Assembly: GCA_905221605.1 (NCBI GenBank)
Contig: CAJNDS010002579.1
Location: forward strand, 914,734 to 978,733
Reading direction: 5' to 3'
DNA length: 64,000 nucleotides
Source of the DNA: Symbiodinium natans
Lineage: Eukaryota; Sar; Dinophyceae; Suessiales; Symbiodiniaceae
In this document: positions 1 to 9,300 of the stretch, piece by piece
How positions within the stretch are numbered: position 1 is the first letter of the stretch
How the letters are laid out: every line of letters begins with the position of its first letter
Notes under the pieces: generated by a model
The model's database searches: none
What the model was told of the DNA's origin: nothing
What the model saw: the letters and a program-made list of their open reading frames with translations, nothing else
Made by a program: the position numbers and the translations under genes

Positions 1-49
1 TAAAGCCCCACCCCTACACAACTAGGACCAGATTTCCTCCTTCGCGCAG

Positions 50-89
50 AGAGCCCACCCCGGCACCTGTTATCTTAGGGACTGGGGAG
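50..89 (+). CDS. Candidate small exon, unidentified
   Basis: Forty open bases between cgcag and a GGGGAG|gtaacc donor; reads EPTPAPVILGTGE. The length fits the BCAT exons of this window but no family is recognised. Confidence 0.3.
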
Positions 90-174
90 GTAACCCTTTA
101 AGCTTATATAGCCCTAAACCCTAAACCCTAAACCCCTTTATTGATGCTAGGGTACTCAGGCCCCACAGGTGTAG

Positions 175-263
175 ACTCACACGGCGAAAGTTCCACGGAG
201 TGCCGGGTGATGACCTGGCTGCAGTCGGCGAGGGGCTCGGACGACCTGCCCCAAATTTATCGG
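175..263 (+). CDS. Candidate exon between telomeric blocks
   Basis: GC-rich island between two telomeric blocks with two plausible open frames, one containing CRVMTWLQSARGSDDLPQ and the other GVPGDDLAAVGEGLGRP. The frame cannot be chosen without homology. Confidence 0.3.
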
Positions 264-343
264 GGGGTTTAGGGTTTAGGGTTTAGGGTTTGGGGTTTAG
301 GGGTTAGGGTTTAGGGTTTTCGGGTTTTGCCAAATTTTGCGAA

Positions 344-544
344 AAGGGTGTGGTGTTGGCCAAATTGCAAGCAGCTTTGGGGCAAACTCCTGAGAGCGGA
401 GTCTTGAGTAGGGTTATGTTTGCCACGCTGGCCCACTATGGCCATAGAGGCCTTGCACGCGTTGACTCCCTTCGCCTGCCCATGGTGGTCGACACTTTAC
501 TTTCGAGGCAGATGAAAACTTCAAAGGCAACACAAGCCCGATGA
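344..544 (+). CDS. Candidate terminal exon, unidentified
   Basis: A 64-codon open stretch ending TGA at 542-544, containing LSRVMFATLAHYGHRGLARV and LPMVVDTLLSRQ. A telomeric block and aaaag precede it. It is longer than the other islands. Family not recognised; it may be the 3' exon of a gene starting left of the window. Confidence 0.4.
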   Translation, partial: KGVVLAKLQAALGQTPESGVLSRVMFATLAHYGHRGLARVDSLRLPMVVDTLLSRQMKTSKATQAR

Positions 545-1120
545 ATCCACAGAAAAGCCACTGACAGTTATCGCCTAAGTTCAAATGTCATACTCTCCAA
601 ATTAGATGCCTGATGTTGCACGTAAGGGGTAGCTTGCTTCAAAGGGTCACCATTACATCCAGTTGCAACTGCAACTTTTGCACTTGGTATGTTGCAAGTC
701 AGCTGCAACACAAAAGGGCGCACAGGTATAAGTCAAAAGTGTAAGAGGTGAGCGACAAGTTAATGCTACAATGAGCAGCTACAACATGTCAAGAATAAGT
801 CTCCAGTTGTATGTTAGATATGTAAAGGGAAGACTGGAAGCTCACAGAACTATAAGATAAAACAGTCATACGTGCGCCACGTAGGTGTCAATAGACGATA
901 CTTTTGAACATCGCACGCTTTGCAAAGGTTCCACACCAAGTCCTATTCCACACCCTGCTGCTGTGTTACCGCAAAACGATTTGTAACAGTTTCCCGCGAG
1001 TTCTTGCTGGCCCCTACATATATTCACCTTCATATGGTAGCGAGAAGACCGGCGCACGCGCGAGCCAGGCCCCTCAACCGCTGAGGCTTCAGGCTCTGAC
1101 CTCAAGTCCTCAAATCCCGA
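545..1120. other. Non-coding interval
   Basis: Contains GTTGCAA/TTGCAAC-rich sequence around 655-705 and two overlapping weak open frames on opposite strands (about 866-1128). Nothing else can be supported. Confidence 0.4.
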
Positions 1121-1238
1121 TACCCTAAACCCTAAACCCTGAACTCAATCATATGGAAGCTAAGGAATGCCTTGTTTCGCAATGGCTTTTTTGCGGGTTG
1201 AGGGTTGAAGATTTAGGGTTTAGGGTTTAGGGTTTAGT

Positions 1239-1428
1239 TCCTTGATGCCGAGGCCAGCCATGCCGCCTGTTATGCGACTTGGAGTTGCAGGGACAAGTCA
1301 CCAGTCATCCTGAACCCGGATTTAGGGTTTAGGGTTTAGGGTTTAGGGTTGAATCCGTGAACGCCTACGGAAAAGGTTCAGACTCGGCTCCTAGAAAGCT
1401 GGCCCTGGGGCCCTCGTCTATCATGTAA
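1239..1428 (+). CDS. Two candidate exon islands
   Basis: Island 1 (about 1239-1319) has competing frames, one with FLDAEASHAACYATWSCRD. Island 2 (1351-1428) reads ESVNAYGKGSDSAPRKLALG to a TAA stop. A short TTTAGGG array separates them. The islands resemble BCAT exons in size and composition but are unassigned. Confidence 0.3.
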
Positions 1429-1659
1429 GAGATCGTTTACGCAGGTTGAGTCTGAGCTGCTACAACCCCAACTTCTGAACATTCTGAAGTTGGAGGCCAA
1501 TTCTGAAACTAAACTCGGACCCGATTGCCGAGTGTACCTGGCCTGGTACTCGGGAATGTAGCTTCCCTTCTGGGGGGGGGGGGCCTTGTAATGTCACCCT
1601 AATCTTCAGCAGCCCCCTCCTCTCTTTGCTGAGTCTGAGCTGGGTTCGTGTATGTATAA

Positions 1660-1740
1660 ACCAAGTAACACATATTTATGGGTGTATACATATACATGTG
1701 TATATATATCTCTATATATATATATATATATCTATATGAA
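1660..1740. repeat. AT-rich microsatellite
   Basis: TATA/TACA dinucleotide and tetranucleotide runs. Open frames across it are low-complexity artefacts. Confidence 0.8.
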
Positions 1741-1876
1741 TTCGTTCGTTTATTTGTCCGTGCAATAGTTTTTGCAAGCGCAAACATGCAGGCGTGCCCT
1801 GCTACTTACAGATGTACATACGCAGGTAGGCACCTCAGCAGAAACATACATTGACACACGCACGCACACACACACA

Positions 1877-1922
1877 CAGACTGACTGACTGACTGACTGA
1901 CTGACTGACTGACTGACTGACT
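1877..1922. repeat. (GACT)n tetranucleotide microsatellite
   Basis: About eleven uninterrupted GACT units adjoining a GT-rich tract. Confidence 0.95.
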
Positions 1923-1923
1923 C

Positions 1924-2270
1924 TGTGTATGTGTGTGTGTGTGTATGTGTGTATGTGTGTATGTGTGTATGTGTGTGTGTGTGTGTGTGTGTCTGTGTGT
2001 GTCTGTGTGTGTCTGTGTGTGTCTGTGTGTGTCTGTGTGTGTCTGTGTGTGTCTGTGTGTGTCTGTGTGTGTCTGTGTGTGTCTGTGTGTGTCTGTGTGT
2101 GTCTGTGTGTGTCTGTGTGTGTCTGTGTGTGTCTGTGTGTGTCTGTGTGTGTCTGTGTGTGTCGGTGTGTGTCTGTGTGTGTCTGTGTGTGTCTGTGTGT
2201 GTCTGTGTGTGTCTGTGTGTGTCTGTGTGTGTCTGTGTGTGTCTGTGTGTGTCTGTGTGTGTCTGTGTGT
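1924..2270. repeat. GT-rich tract and 10-bp GTCTGTGTGT tandem array
   Basis: GTGTAT-type sequence to about 1990, then about 28 tandem 10-bp units with one visible variant (GTCGGTGTGT at 2161). All frames stay open because neither strand has a stop, which creates long spurious open frames. Confidence 0.97.
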
Positions 2271-2328
2271 CAGTGAGTCTCTTATTGTGTATGTTTCTTC
2301 TTCCCTGAACCTCTTTACACTCTCAAAG

Positions 2329-2472
2329 GCTACCCTGAAGCTCAACACTTCAAGCCCCTCCATGCCCATGGAAGAGCCCAGGCCGTACGTGAACCAGTTC
2401 ACCGGCGATGCGTCTTTCTACCCGCCCTTGCGGAAGAGAGGGCGGAGCGAGCCTGGTCACCTAGAGAATCGG
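2329..2472 (+). CDS. Candidate exon, unidentified
   Basis: Acceptor caaag|G, then about 48 codons including [20 protein letters not shown] and [15 protein letters not shown]. It ends where TTTAGGG repeats start (donor G|gtttag). Good codon character but no recognised family. Confidence 0.45.
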
Positions 2473-2612
2473 GTTTAGGGATGCTTAGGGTTTAGGGCTT
2501 AGGGTTTTTAGGGCTTAGGGTTTATAGGGTTTAGGGTTTATAGGGTTTAGGGTTTGTAGGGTTTACAGGGTTTAGGGTTTAGGGTTTAGGGATGTTTAGG
2601 GTTTAGGGCTGC
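2471..2612 (+). repeat. Degenerate interstitial telomeric repeat
   Basis: TTTAGGG units mixed with TTTATAGGG and GGCTTAGGG variants. Confidence 0.9.
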
Positions 2613-2802
2613 GGGCCACGCTTTGGCTACGAGGCTCGAACGAGCGACCCTCAGCTTAAGCTCTTCAGAGCGCAGCGGAGATTGCAGAAGTGAGGAGGTT
2701 GGTTTCACGTGCGCATACTCGAGGCGACTTTCATGAAAGCGCGACCAGCCGGCCATCGCGTCAACATTGGCTCATGGCCCCGCTTCCGCTCAAGACTCAC
2801 TG

Positions 2803-2924
2803 GTGGTTAGCGGGGAATGAGGGAATTAGGGCCATATATATTTATATATATATATATACATATATAATGTGCCCTTTAAGGGAGTATACAGGGTACCTCA
2901 TTCCCCCATTCCCTGCGAACCAAC
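2803..2924. mobile_element. MITE-like element, family C
   Basis: Terminal inverted motif GGTT-x-GC/T-GGGGAATGAGG against CCTCATTCCCCCATTCCC-x-GCGAACC, with a TATA microsatellite inside. Related copies at 4099-4256 and 19039-19134. Confidence 0.6.
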
Positions 2925-3011
2925 AGTAAGAAGAAGGACATCAGTCTGCACGCTGCTTTGAGGTGGGAGTCGGTGCCGAGCGAACCCCACACAATCCTCA
3001 CGCACTGTAGC

Positions 3012-3117
3012 GGTCGGAATAAGTACTAATTCATAGCAATCCCTGATTGTCCCTTTATAAATAAATTATAATAACACCCCAAAACCCTGTTCTGATTATT
3101 AAGGCCCCTATATTGCA
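3012..3117. mobile_element. Short repeat element, family D
   Basis: Starts GGTCGGAATAAGTACTAAT and ends near ATTAAGGCCCCTATA. Recognisable relatives lie at 6528-6630, 12656-12760 and 18595-18666. No coding capacity. Confidence 0.6.
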
Positions 3118-3118
3118 G

Positions 3119-3406
3119 TCTGAAATCTCCGCCTTACATCTGGACAAGGGATCACAGACGCGTGAGACGGTCGTCGCGGAGGCTGAATTGGCAGTGATAC
3201 CACAAATTTTACTCAGAGGGTTTAGGGTTTAGGGTTTAGGATCTCACAGGCTGAGAAAGTTGGAGCTGCGGCTGCGAGACGAGATGCCACGTTCGGTGTC
3301 AAACCCTGGGCCAGCTGAGGTACAGAGAGCATCAGCTGATCGAGCAATGCCAAATGTGCCGGGTGTACAACACAGACAAGACGACGCACCCGATTCTTCG
3401 TCTTGA
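3119..3406 (+). CDS. Candidate exon pair around three telomeric units
   Basis: 3119-3218 follows attgcag and reads SEISALHLDKGSQTRETVVA and on to IPQILLR. 3239-3406 is in the same frame, follows TTTAG|G, reads RLRKLELRLRDEMPRSV and ends TGA. Only about 21 nt (three TTTAGGG units with an in-frame stop) lie between. Family not recognised. Confidence 0.4.
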
Positions 3407-3443
3407 CGAGTGACCGTTTCCCAGTCTTTAGGCATTTCATCGA

Positions 3444-3629
3444 GTGCGCGAATGGCGGGGTGATGAAGTGCACCTAAGTGTCATGGCTGAAGGCCACTTA
3501 CAATCTATACGTGTCTGTACATATGCTTCCGACAAACAAGATAGGGCTTGGTATAGGCATCCTATAGGACAATTCCAAAGCAAACTACCCGCCCGAATCT
3601 GTCCTAGAGGTCTGTACTACAGGGTGTAG
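3444..3629 (+). CDS. Weak open frame
   Basis: Sixty-one codons, containing VCTYASDKQDRAWYRHPIG, ending just before a telomere-like GTGTAG. No family match; may be chance. Confidence 0.15.
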   Translation: MREWRGDEVHLSVMAEGHLQSIRVCTYASDKQDRAWYRHPIGQFQSKLPARICPRGLYYRV

Positions 3630-3688
3630 GGCTGAAGGATTCAGCTACTCTAGGAACCACGCTTCCTTTCACTTTCCTCCCTCCTGGT

Positions 3689-3781
3689 TACCTGCATGGG
3701 CTATTATACCCTATAACCCCTTAAGAAGGCCCTTAATAGGGTTGGTTAGGGGATTATAAGCCCTAATAGCCCGTGCTGGTA
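3689..3781. mobile_element. MITE-like element, family B
   Basis: Inverted ends TACCTGCATGGGCTATTA / TAATAGCCCGTGCTGGTA around a 93-bp body. Sister copies at 5142-5230 (opposite orientation), 5812-5904 and, diverged, 23036-23160. Confidence 0.8.
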
Positions 3782-4038
3782 AGTTTTTAGGCATGTTGTG
3801 GTTCAGGGTGCAGTCAGCGTGTGTAGCCGAGCCTGCCTGCCTATACGCGTAGCAAACGCCATCAAAACGCCCAGATCCTGGAATTTTGTGCTGAGGGGCT
3901 TTGAATACTTACAGTCAAACTCCCGAAGTTAACAAACGCATCATCCTCATACCCCAAGAAAAATTCTCAAGGGAATCCCAGCACGAATCGTCCTTCAACC
4001 ATGTTCCAATCTAACCCTAAACCCTAAACCCTAAACCC

Positions 4039-4098
4039 TGAGCTCCTCACCATGATACCCCAACACCAGAGACCGACTGCGACGCAACGCATCTTCTT
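4039..4098 (+). CDS. Candidate exon fragment
   Basis: Open island after a CCCTAAA block, reading MIPQHQRPTATQRIFFG, cut by a family C MITE at 4099. Too short to judge. Confidence 0.2.
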
Positions 4099-4256
4099 TG
4101 GGTTCTTAGTAGGGAATGAAGAAATTCGGGGCCCCTATATAGACCCTTTAAGGGGTTATTAATAAGGTGCCCGAGATGTGCCCTATTTAAGGGATCATAT
4201 ATCCCCCTATATATACCCTTTAAGGGATTAGGGTACCTCATTCCCCCATTCCCTAA
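4099..4256. mobile_element. MITE-like element, family C
   Basis: GGTTCTTAGTAGGGAATGAA at the left and CCTCATTCCCCCATTCCCTA at the right form the inverted ends; the interior holds CCTTTAAGGG palindromes. Confidence 0.7.
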
Positions 4257-4370
4257 ACCCTAAGCCCTAAACCCCAAACCCTAAACCCCAAACCCCAAAC
4301 CCTAAACCCTAAACCCCAAACCCTAAATAACCCTAAACCCTAAACCTTAAACCCTAAACCCTAAACCAAA
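4250..4370 (-). repeat. Interstitial telomeric repeat (CCCTAAA) with CCCCAAA variants
   Basis: About 17 units, many read CCCCAAA or CCTTAAA. Confidence 0.95.
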
Positions 4371-4372
4371 AG

Positions 4373-4448
4373 GCGCAGTGTGGCCCTCCACCGGCTCATC
4401 GTGGACCCTGGAAACAGCATCGAAGACCTGCTTCGGGGATGCACGCAG
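4373..4448 (+). CDS. Candidate internal exon, unidentified
   Basis: Acceptor aaaag|G and donor CAG|gttaaa bracket 76 nt reading SVALHRLIVDPGNSIEDLLR then GCTQ, with GC-rich third positions. Telomeric repeat flanks both sides, exactly as for BCAT exons. Family not recognised. Confidence 0.55.
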
Positions 4449-4450
4449 GT

Positions 4451-4582
4451 TAAAGCCCTAAACCCTAAACCCTAAACCCTAAACCCCAAACCCTAAAAAA
4501 ACCCTAAACCCCCAACCCTAAACCCTAAACCCCAAACCCCAAACCCCAAACCCCAAACCCCAAACCCCAAACCCCAAACCCT
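4451..4582 (-). repeat. Interstitial telomeric repeat
   Basis: CCCTAAA array grading into CCCCAAA units. Confidence 0.95.
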
Positions 4583-4641
4583 TGCCTGCTTTGCACGAGT
4601 GTGAGAGCCCTAAACCCTAAACTCTAAACCTAAACCCTCCA

Positions 4642-4782
4642 CCAACAAAATCCTTCTTAGCAATAGTTCCAGCAGATGCCCTGGAGTTTAATGATGAGCA
4701 AGGAAGACGATGGTTTGGGGTTCCCGGTTTTGGGAATAGGGTTTGCATCCAGTGCAATGGCATTGCTGAGATGGTTCGCTAG
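4642..4782 (+). CDS. Candidate terminal exon, unidentified
   Basis: 47 codons ending TAG, including FLAIVPADALEFNDEQGRRW and FGNRVCIQCNGIAEMVR. The 5' border is uncertain (AG at 4659-4660 or earlier). Good protein character; family not recognised. Confidence 0.45.
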   Translation, partial: PTKSFLAIVPADALEFNDEQGRRWFGVPGFGNRVCIQCNGIAEMVR

Positions 4783-4788
4783 TTGTAG

Positions 4789-4914
4789 CTGGGGTTAACA
4801 AGCAGTTTGGAATGGCGATGGCCTGATAAGCCCCATGAACGTTCAAGCAAAAGGGGTCCTAGTCGGATGAACAGAAAGTCGATGTACTTGCTTCCGCCTT
4901 CAAGCCCTAAACCG
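4789..4914 (+). CDS. Weak candidate exon
   Basis: Open after ttgtag, reads SSLEWRWPDKPHERSSKRGP and on to a stop in telomeric sequence. The opposite strand is also open, so it may be chance. Confidence 0.2.
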
Positions 4915-5032
4915 TAAACCCTAAACCCTAGTAGGAAATGAGGGTAGACCCTAGAATCCCTTGAAGGGTAGTATAGGGTGACATAAAGGTACCTAACGCT
5001 CTCATTCTCTACTTTAAAAAACCTCTGTGTGA

Positions 5033-5141
5033 GGTCGCGTGCCACAAAGTCTTTCCGTTTCGAACGGCTCCAGGCTTCGTATTGTGTCGGAGAACATGCC
5101 CTTCGACACAGATAACTTGGTCCGGAGCCCCTCACCACCTT
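5033..5141 (+). CDS. Candidate exon truncated by a MITE
   Basis: Reads SNGSRLRIVSENMPFDTDNL then VRSPSPPSS before running into the family B element. The opposite strand is also open. Confidence 0.25.
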
Positions 5142-5230
5142 CCAGCACGGGCTATTAGGCCTTATAATCCCCTAACCAACCCTATTAAGGGCCATTTTAA
5201 GGGGTTATAGGGTATAATAGCCCATGCAGG
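5142..5230. mobile_element. MITE-like element, family B (reverse copy)
   Basis: Starts CCAGCACGGGCTATTA and ends TAATAGCCCATGCAGG; reverse complement of the 3689 copy with few differences. Confidence 0.8.
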
Positions 5231-5811
5231 TTTGGCAGTCTAGGGTCAGTGGTAGAATTCGTTCAAAAAGGGCCAAGTTCAGGCGCTCTGGGTTTAGAGA
5301 GGCTTCTCCTTCAATGATGGGCTTGTTTGTTCCGCCTGTCTGTGCGCCCCGACCTCTTCAGCTGCACCACGAATCTGAAGTTTGTTTGTGCATCTGGTCG
5401 ATACAGCTGGCTGTGAGTTGCTGTGCGCGGCACACAGAACGATCACAACGCCCCAGCAGAATGGCCTTGCGGTGCTCATCATGCTTAGCCATGCATACAA
5501 AGCTCTGAACAACAAGTGTTGCCAGGTAACGGCCCCCCCCCCTCCCCCTCCCTGTGTCGGTCGATTCGCCCCCGTGAGACGACAGACATAAACCATCATA
5601 AGCCCTAATCACCAAGTCACCAACTCCTCCCCCTCCCCCCGCCCCCAAAAAAAACAACATTAAATAAATTCCTTTTTCAGCCCTCCATGACCTACCCAAC
5701 GGCCAAAAAAAAGACTTGTTGTTGGAGTTCGCTGCTGTCTTGGCTCGAGATACCCAGAGCGGATCAGCATGAGCGAAAAGGCGTGGGCTGGTTTCTTGAG
5801 GGCTTAGAACC
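5231..5811. other. Interval with open frames on both strands
   Basis: Frames are open on both strands between 5224 and 5600, including a minus-strand MAKHDEHRKAILLGRCDR segment. A + strand segment at 5714-5779 (LLLEFAAVLARDTQSGSA, then stop) is exon-like. Poly-C/A tracts at 5529-5660. Nothing can be assigned. Confidence 0.25.
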
Positions 5812-5904
5812 TACCTGCATGGGCTATTATACCCTATAACCCCTTAAACAGGCCCTTAATAGGGTTGGTTAGGGGATGATAAGGCCTAATAGCCCGTGCT
5901 GGTA
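5812..5904. mobile_element. MITE-like element, family B
   Basis: Same orientation as the 3689 copy and nearly identical over its length. Confidence 0.8.
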
Positions 5905-6350
5905 AACCCTCAAGGCCCAAGGCATGTTTAAAAACAACTGCTCCTTTATGGGTTTTGGGCTACTTGTTTGCATGCTTTGGGGGTCCCGGTAGGGTTTAGG
6001 GGGGTGCAGAGTTTTAGAGTTTTGCCTTCTTGGAAAGGTCACGATGAGGAACCCCTCTTTTCGGAGTCTTAGGTCTCCCGCCAACTGTAGGTTCGGTGTC
6101 CTCGGGTATTATCATTATTATGTTTTTTACTGTAAATGCGCCATCCTGGCTGGTGGGACAGATGCAAAAGCCATCACGGCTTGGCCAGAGAGGCCCTAGT
6201 GGCATGGCAGAGGTCTGAATGACAGGCTAGGCTAAGATTCGTGCTTTGCACAAGCACCTGTCGTGCCTTCACTTCAGCCAACAGTGTAAATGTGGCTTGA
6301 AAACAACCGGCGGAAGCCGAAGCGAAAACTTCGATGATACTGTGGAGCCC

Positions 6351-6369
6351 ATGCAGAGCCTCCTCTTTG
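6351..6369 (+). CDS. BCAT: BCAT exon 1 (start codon)
   Basis: ATG plus MQSLLF and one base of the next codon; canonical donor gtaaag follows. Chosen because its phase fits exon 2 exactly. AGs at about 6276 and 6283 could be spliced-leader acceptors for the mRNA 5' end. Least certain exon because N-termini are not conserved. Confidence 0.6.
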
Positions 6370-9300
6370 GTAAAGGGGAACTTTGAATGACAAAAAACCC
6401 TAAACCCTAAACCCTAAACCCTAAACCCTAAACCGTGGCTCCAACCCTGAAGCCTGAGCCCCTTGCACTTTAGACCCTACACTCCCCAAACCCACCCATC
6501 AAATTCAGTCTTTAGGGTTTAAGAAAGGGGTCGGATTAATGACACTCGTAGCATTCCCTTATGGCCCCTATAATCATACGATAAGAACCACCCAAAACCC
6601 TATTCTAATTATTCAGGCCTGTGTATTCGGAGGTTCTTAAGCAAACGCCCTAAACACTAAACCCTAACCCCTAAACCCTAAACCCTAAACCCTAAACCCC
6701 TACCTAAACCCCAACAGTAGCAGAGCGCAGCCCCAAGAAAATCACGCTCTGAGCGCAGCTGCACAGGCCCAGGCGGTAGGCGGGGCCGGCCTGGAGTGGT
6801 CGAGACCTGGCTACAGGGGGGTGCCGGCGAAGGGTTTAGGGTTTAGGGTTTAGGGTTAGGGTTTAGGGTTTAGGGTTTAGGGTTTAGGGTTTAGGGTTTA
6901 GGGTTTAGGGTTTAGGGCTTCGTGGTGCTCATGAGGTTTATAGGGGCGGGGCTGCAGGGGGTTTACAGGATCTAGGGTTTGTGGCGAGCCATCCCTGTAA
7001 TTCTGGACGTATATGCGTGCATGCATGTACGTTTTGATTGTAATGTGCCATGCATGCAATGCTTGAGCATACAATGTAACGCATAGAGCGCATGCAATGT
7101 GTTCAGTGCATGTATCGCATGCAATGTAGATGCACTGTGGTATGCAACATGTATCACACACATGTTATGTTGTCTTCATGCCATGTTCCACACTCGAATA
7201 GAAAGACAAGTGGCCGCTAATGTCGCATGTGTTGCATCATGTGCAAAATGGGAGTGTACGAAAAAAAGGGACCCCTAATTTAGTCCCCCAAATAGTGCAT
7301 ACCCTACCCTAAACCCTAAACCCTTTTTTATAAGCACCCCAAATAAGCCCTCTCTCACAGCGGGACCGAGGAAGCTCGTCTTCGGAACCCGCGTGCGGCT
7401 TGGCTTCTCAAGGCCCCAGGGACTCCCAGTCTCAGTTCGGCTAAACAGCGCTATACCTTGTTCTTAGGTTTTTTTGATTTTTGGGTACTATATTTCCTAA
7501 GAAACAGCTAGAATTATGTTTTTTTTTCTCAATTTTTGGGCACTACAATTCCTAAGCAACAGCTAGAATACATTTTTTTGCTAGGGGTTCCAATATCAGT
7601 ATAGTGGTTTCTTAATTTCAAGCAGGCGAGAACAAAGGATGCAAAGGGGAACCCAAGGCCCGAAACTGCTTTGAGAGCACCAACATCGTTTCCACGCTGA
7701 GTAGAAGGGCGGCAAGTGGAACTTCGTGACACGCTCGTGCGCTTCAGGAGATTCTGAAGCCATCCCTAGACCAGCAAGTTACCGAGATATGGGTACATTC
7801 AGTGCATTATAGGGCCTAAACCCTAAACCCTAAACCCTAAACCCTAAACCCTAAACCCTAAACCCTAAACCCTAAACCCTAAACCCTAAACCCTAAACCC
7901 GCCAGCTAGCGACTATAACTGGCTTGGAGGCTTTTGCCCTGTGGGGCTGACAGGAAGCTCAAGCTCTTGAGGATGCGGGGTTTAGGGTTTAGGGTTTAGG
8001 GTTTAGGGTTTAGGGATGTTCCCCCTTGTACTAACAGCTCGTTAGGATTATAGTACCCCCTGTAATAATCCCTATTCAGGACTGTTGGTAGAAGGAGGAC
8101 AATCCCAAGGTTTGCCCGTCAAGCTTGTGCGGCCCCTTAAACTGTAGCTCAGGACTGCAGGTACGGGGTCGGCATTTTCTCAGTTTTCTCAGCCAGCGTC
8201 CCTTGTCCGTGTCACCGTCAGATGCAGTCGGTGGTAGAGCTGAGTCGGTATAGGCTTGTGGCAGTTTGCTTCTCCAAAATAGCCCCCGACTGCGGACTCC
8301 AGGCCAACGCAAACCTGACACCCCTAAACCCTAAACCCTAAACCCTAAACCCTAAACCCTAAACCCTAAACCCTAAACCCTAAACCCTAAACCCTAAACC
8401 CTAAACCCTAAACCCTAAACCCTAAACCCTAAACCCAAACATGGTTTGGGGATGGAAGGAGCCAAGTTTGGAGCGCAGAAGGAGAACGCAGGTCGAAGCC
8501 CCAAACTCTAACGCATCCCGGAAAAAGAAACCATAAACCCTAAACCCTTTAGGGTTTAGGGTTTAGGGTTTAGGGTTTAGGGCTTAGGGTCCCTGAGCCT
8601 TCAAACCTTCAAACCCTAAATCAGCCCAGGGACACCCACTGCTTCCTGAAGCACGTGTGGACGGATGGAGCATGGGACAAGGGAGAGCTCGTTCAAGAAC
8701 CCTATGTGAGCCTCAGATCATGGTATCCGAGGGTTTGAATTTTTGAGGATTTAAGGGTTTAGGGTTTAGGGTTCCCCGACCCCCCTCACCATAGCCCCCC
8801 CCCCCTCCACCCGAGTCGGGCCTGGTGATCTGCTGTGTTTTTGCTTCGTGACTGCTTCGAGGTCAGAGTTGGGAAGTCGGAAAATGAAAACCCTAAACCC
8901 GAAACCCTAAACCCTAAACCCTAGACCCTCTGCTTAAGGCCCGGCAGCAGCCAAGAAGATCCCGAGCAGTGTTTCGGGTTTAGGGGTTTAGGGGTTTAGG
9001 GGTTTAGGGGTTTAGGGGTTTAGGGGTTTAGGGGCAGCAGTCGAGTCCCTTGTGAAAAGGGGGTTTAGGGGTTTAGGGGTTTAGGGGTTTAGGGTTTAGG
9101 GTTTAGGGTTTAATTTAGGGCTAGTCCCAGTAAAAAACTGTGAGCTTGTCACCGGCCTCACCCTTCAGGAAGCCAATGCCCCAAGCACACCCTCAACAGT
9201 CCCAAACACTCCAAGAGTCTAGAAAACTCCGAAAAAACGTTCCACCCCCCTAAACCCTAAACCCTAAACCCTAAACCCTAAACAAAGAACCCGGAAGGTG

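Noticed and set aside
111-135. A true chromosome end at the left edge
   Set aside because: Only three units, followed by more sequence on both sides; all telomeric blocks here are interstitial.
1806-2478. Long Cys/Val or Thr/His frames
   Set aside because: Translation of GT microsatellites; only the last 48 codons (2329-2472) look like an exon.
2625-2680. tRNA-like GGCTCGAACGAGCGACC on the minus strand
   Set aside because: A B-box-like stretch only; no A-box or pairing stems found.
7749-7790. Exon-like island EILKPSLDQQVTEIW with cttcag and gtacat borders
   Set aside because: It lies inside BCAT intron 3 and would break the frame. It shows that short islands with good borders can arise by chance, so unassigned islands are scored low.
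8076-8321. 81-codon minus-strand frame, and a + strand frame with MQSVVELSRYRLVAVCFSKI
   Set aside because: Both fall in BCAT intron 4 and neither fits the family; probably chance in GC-rich sequence.
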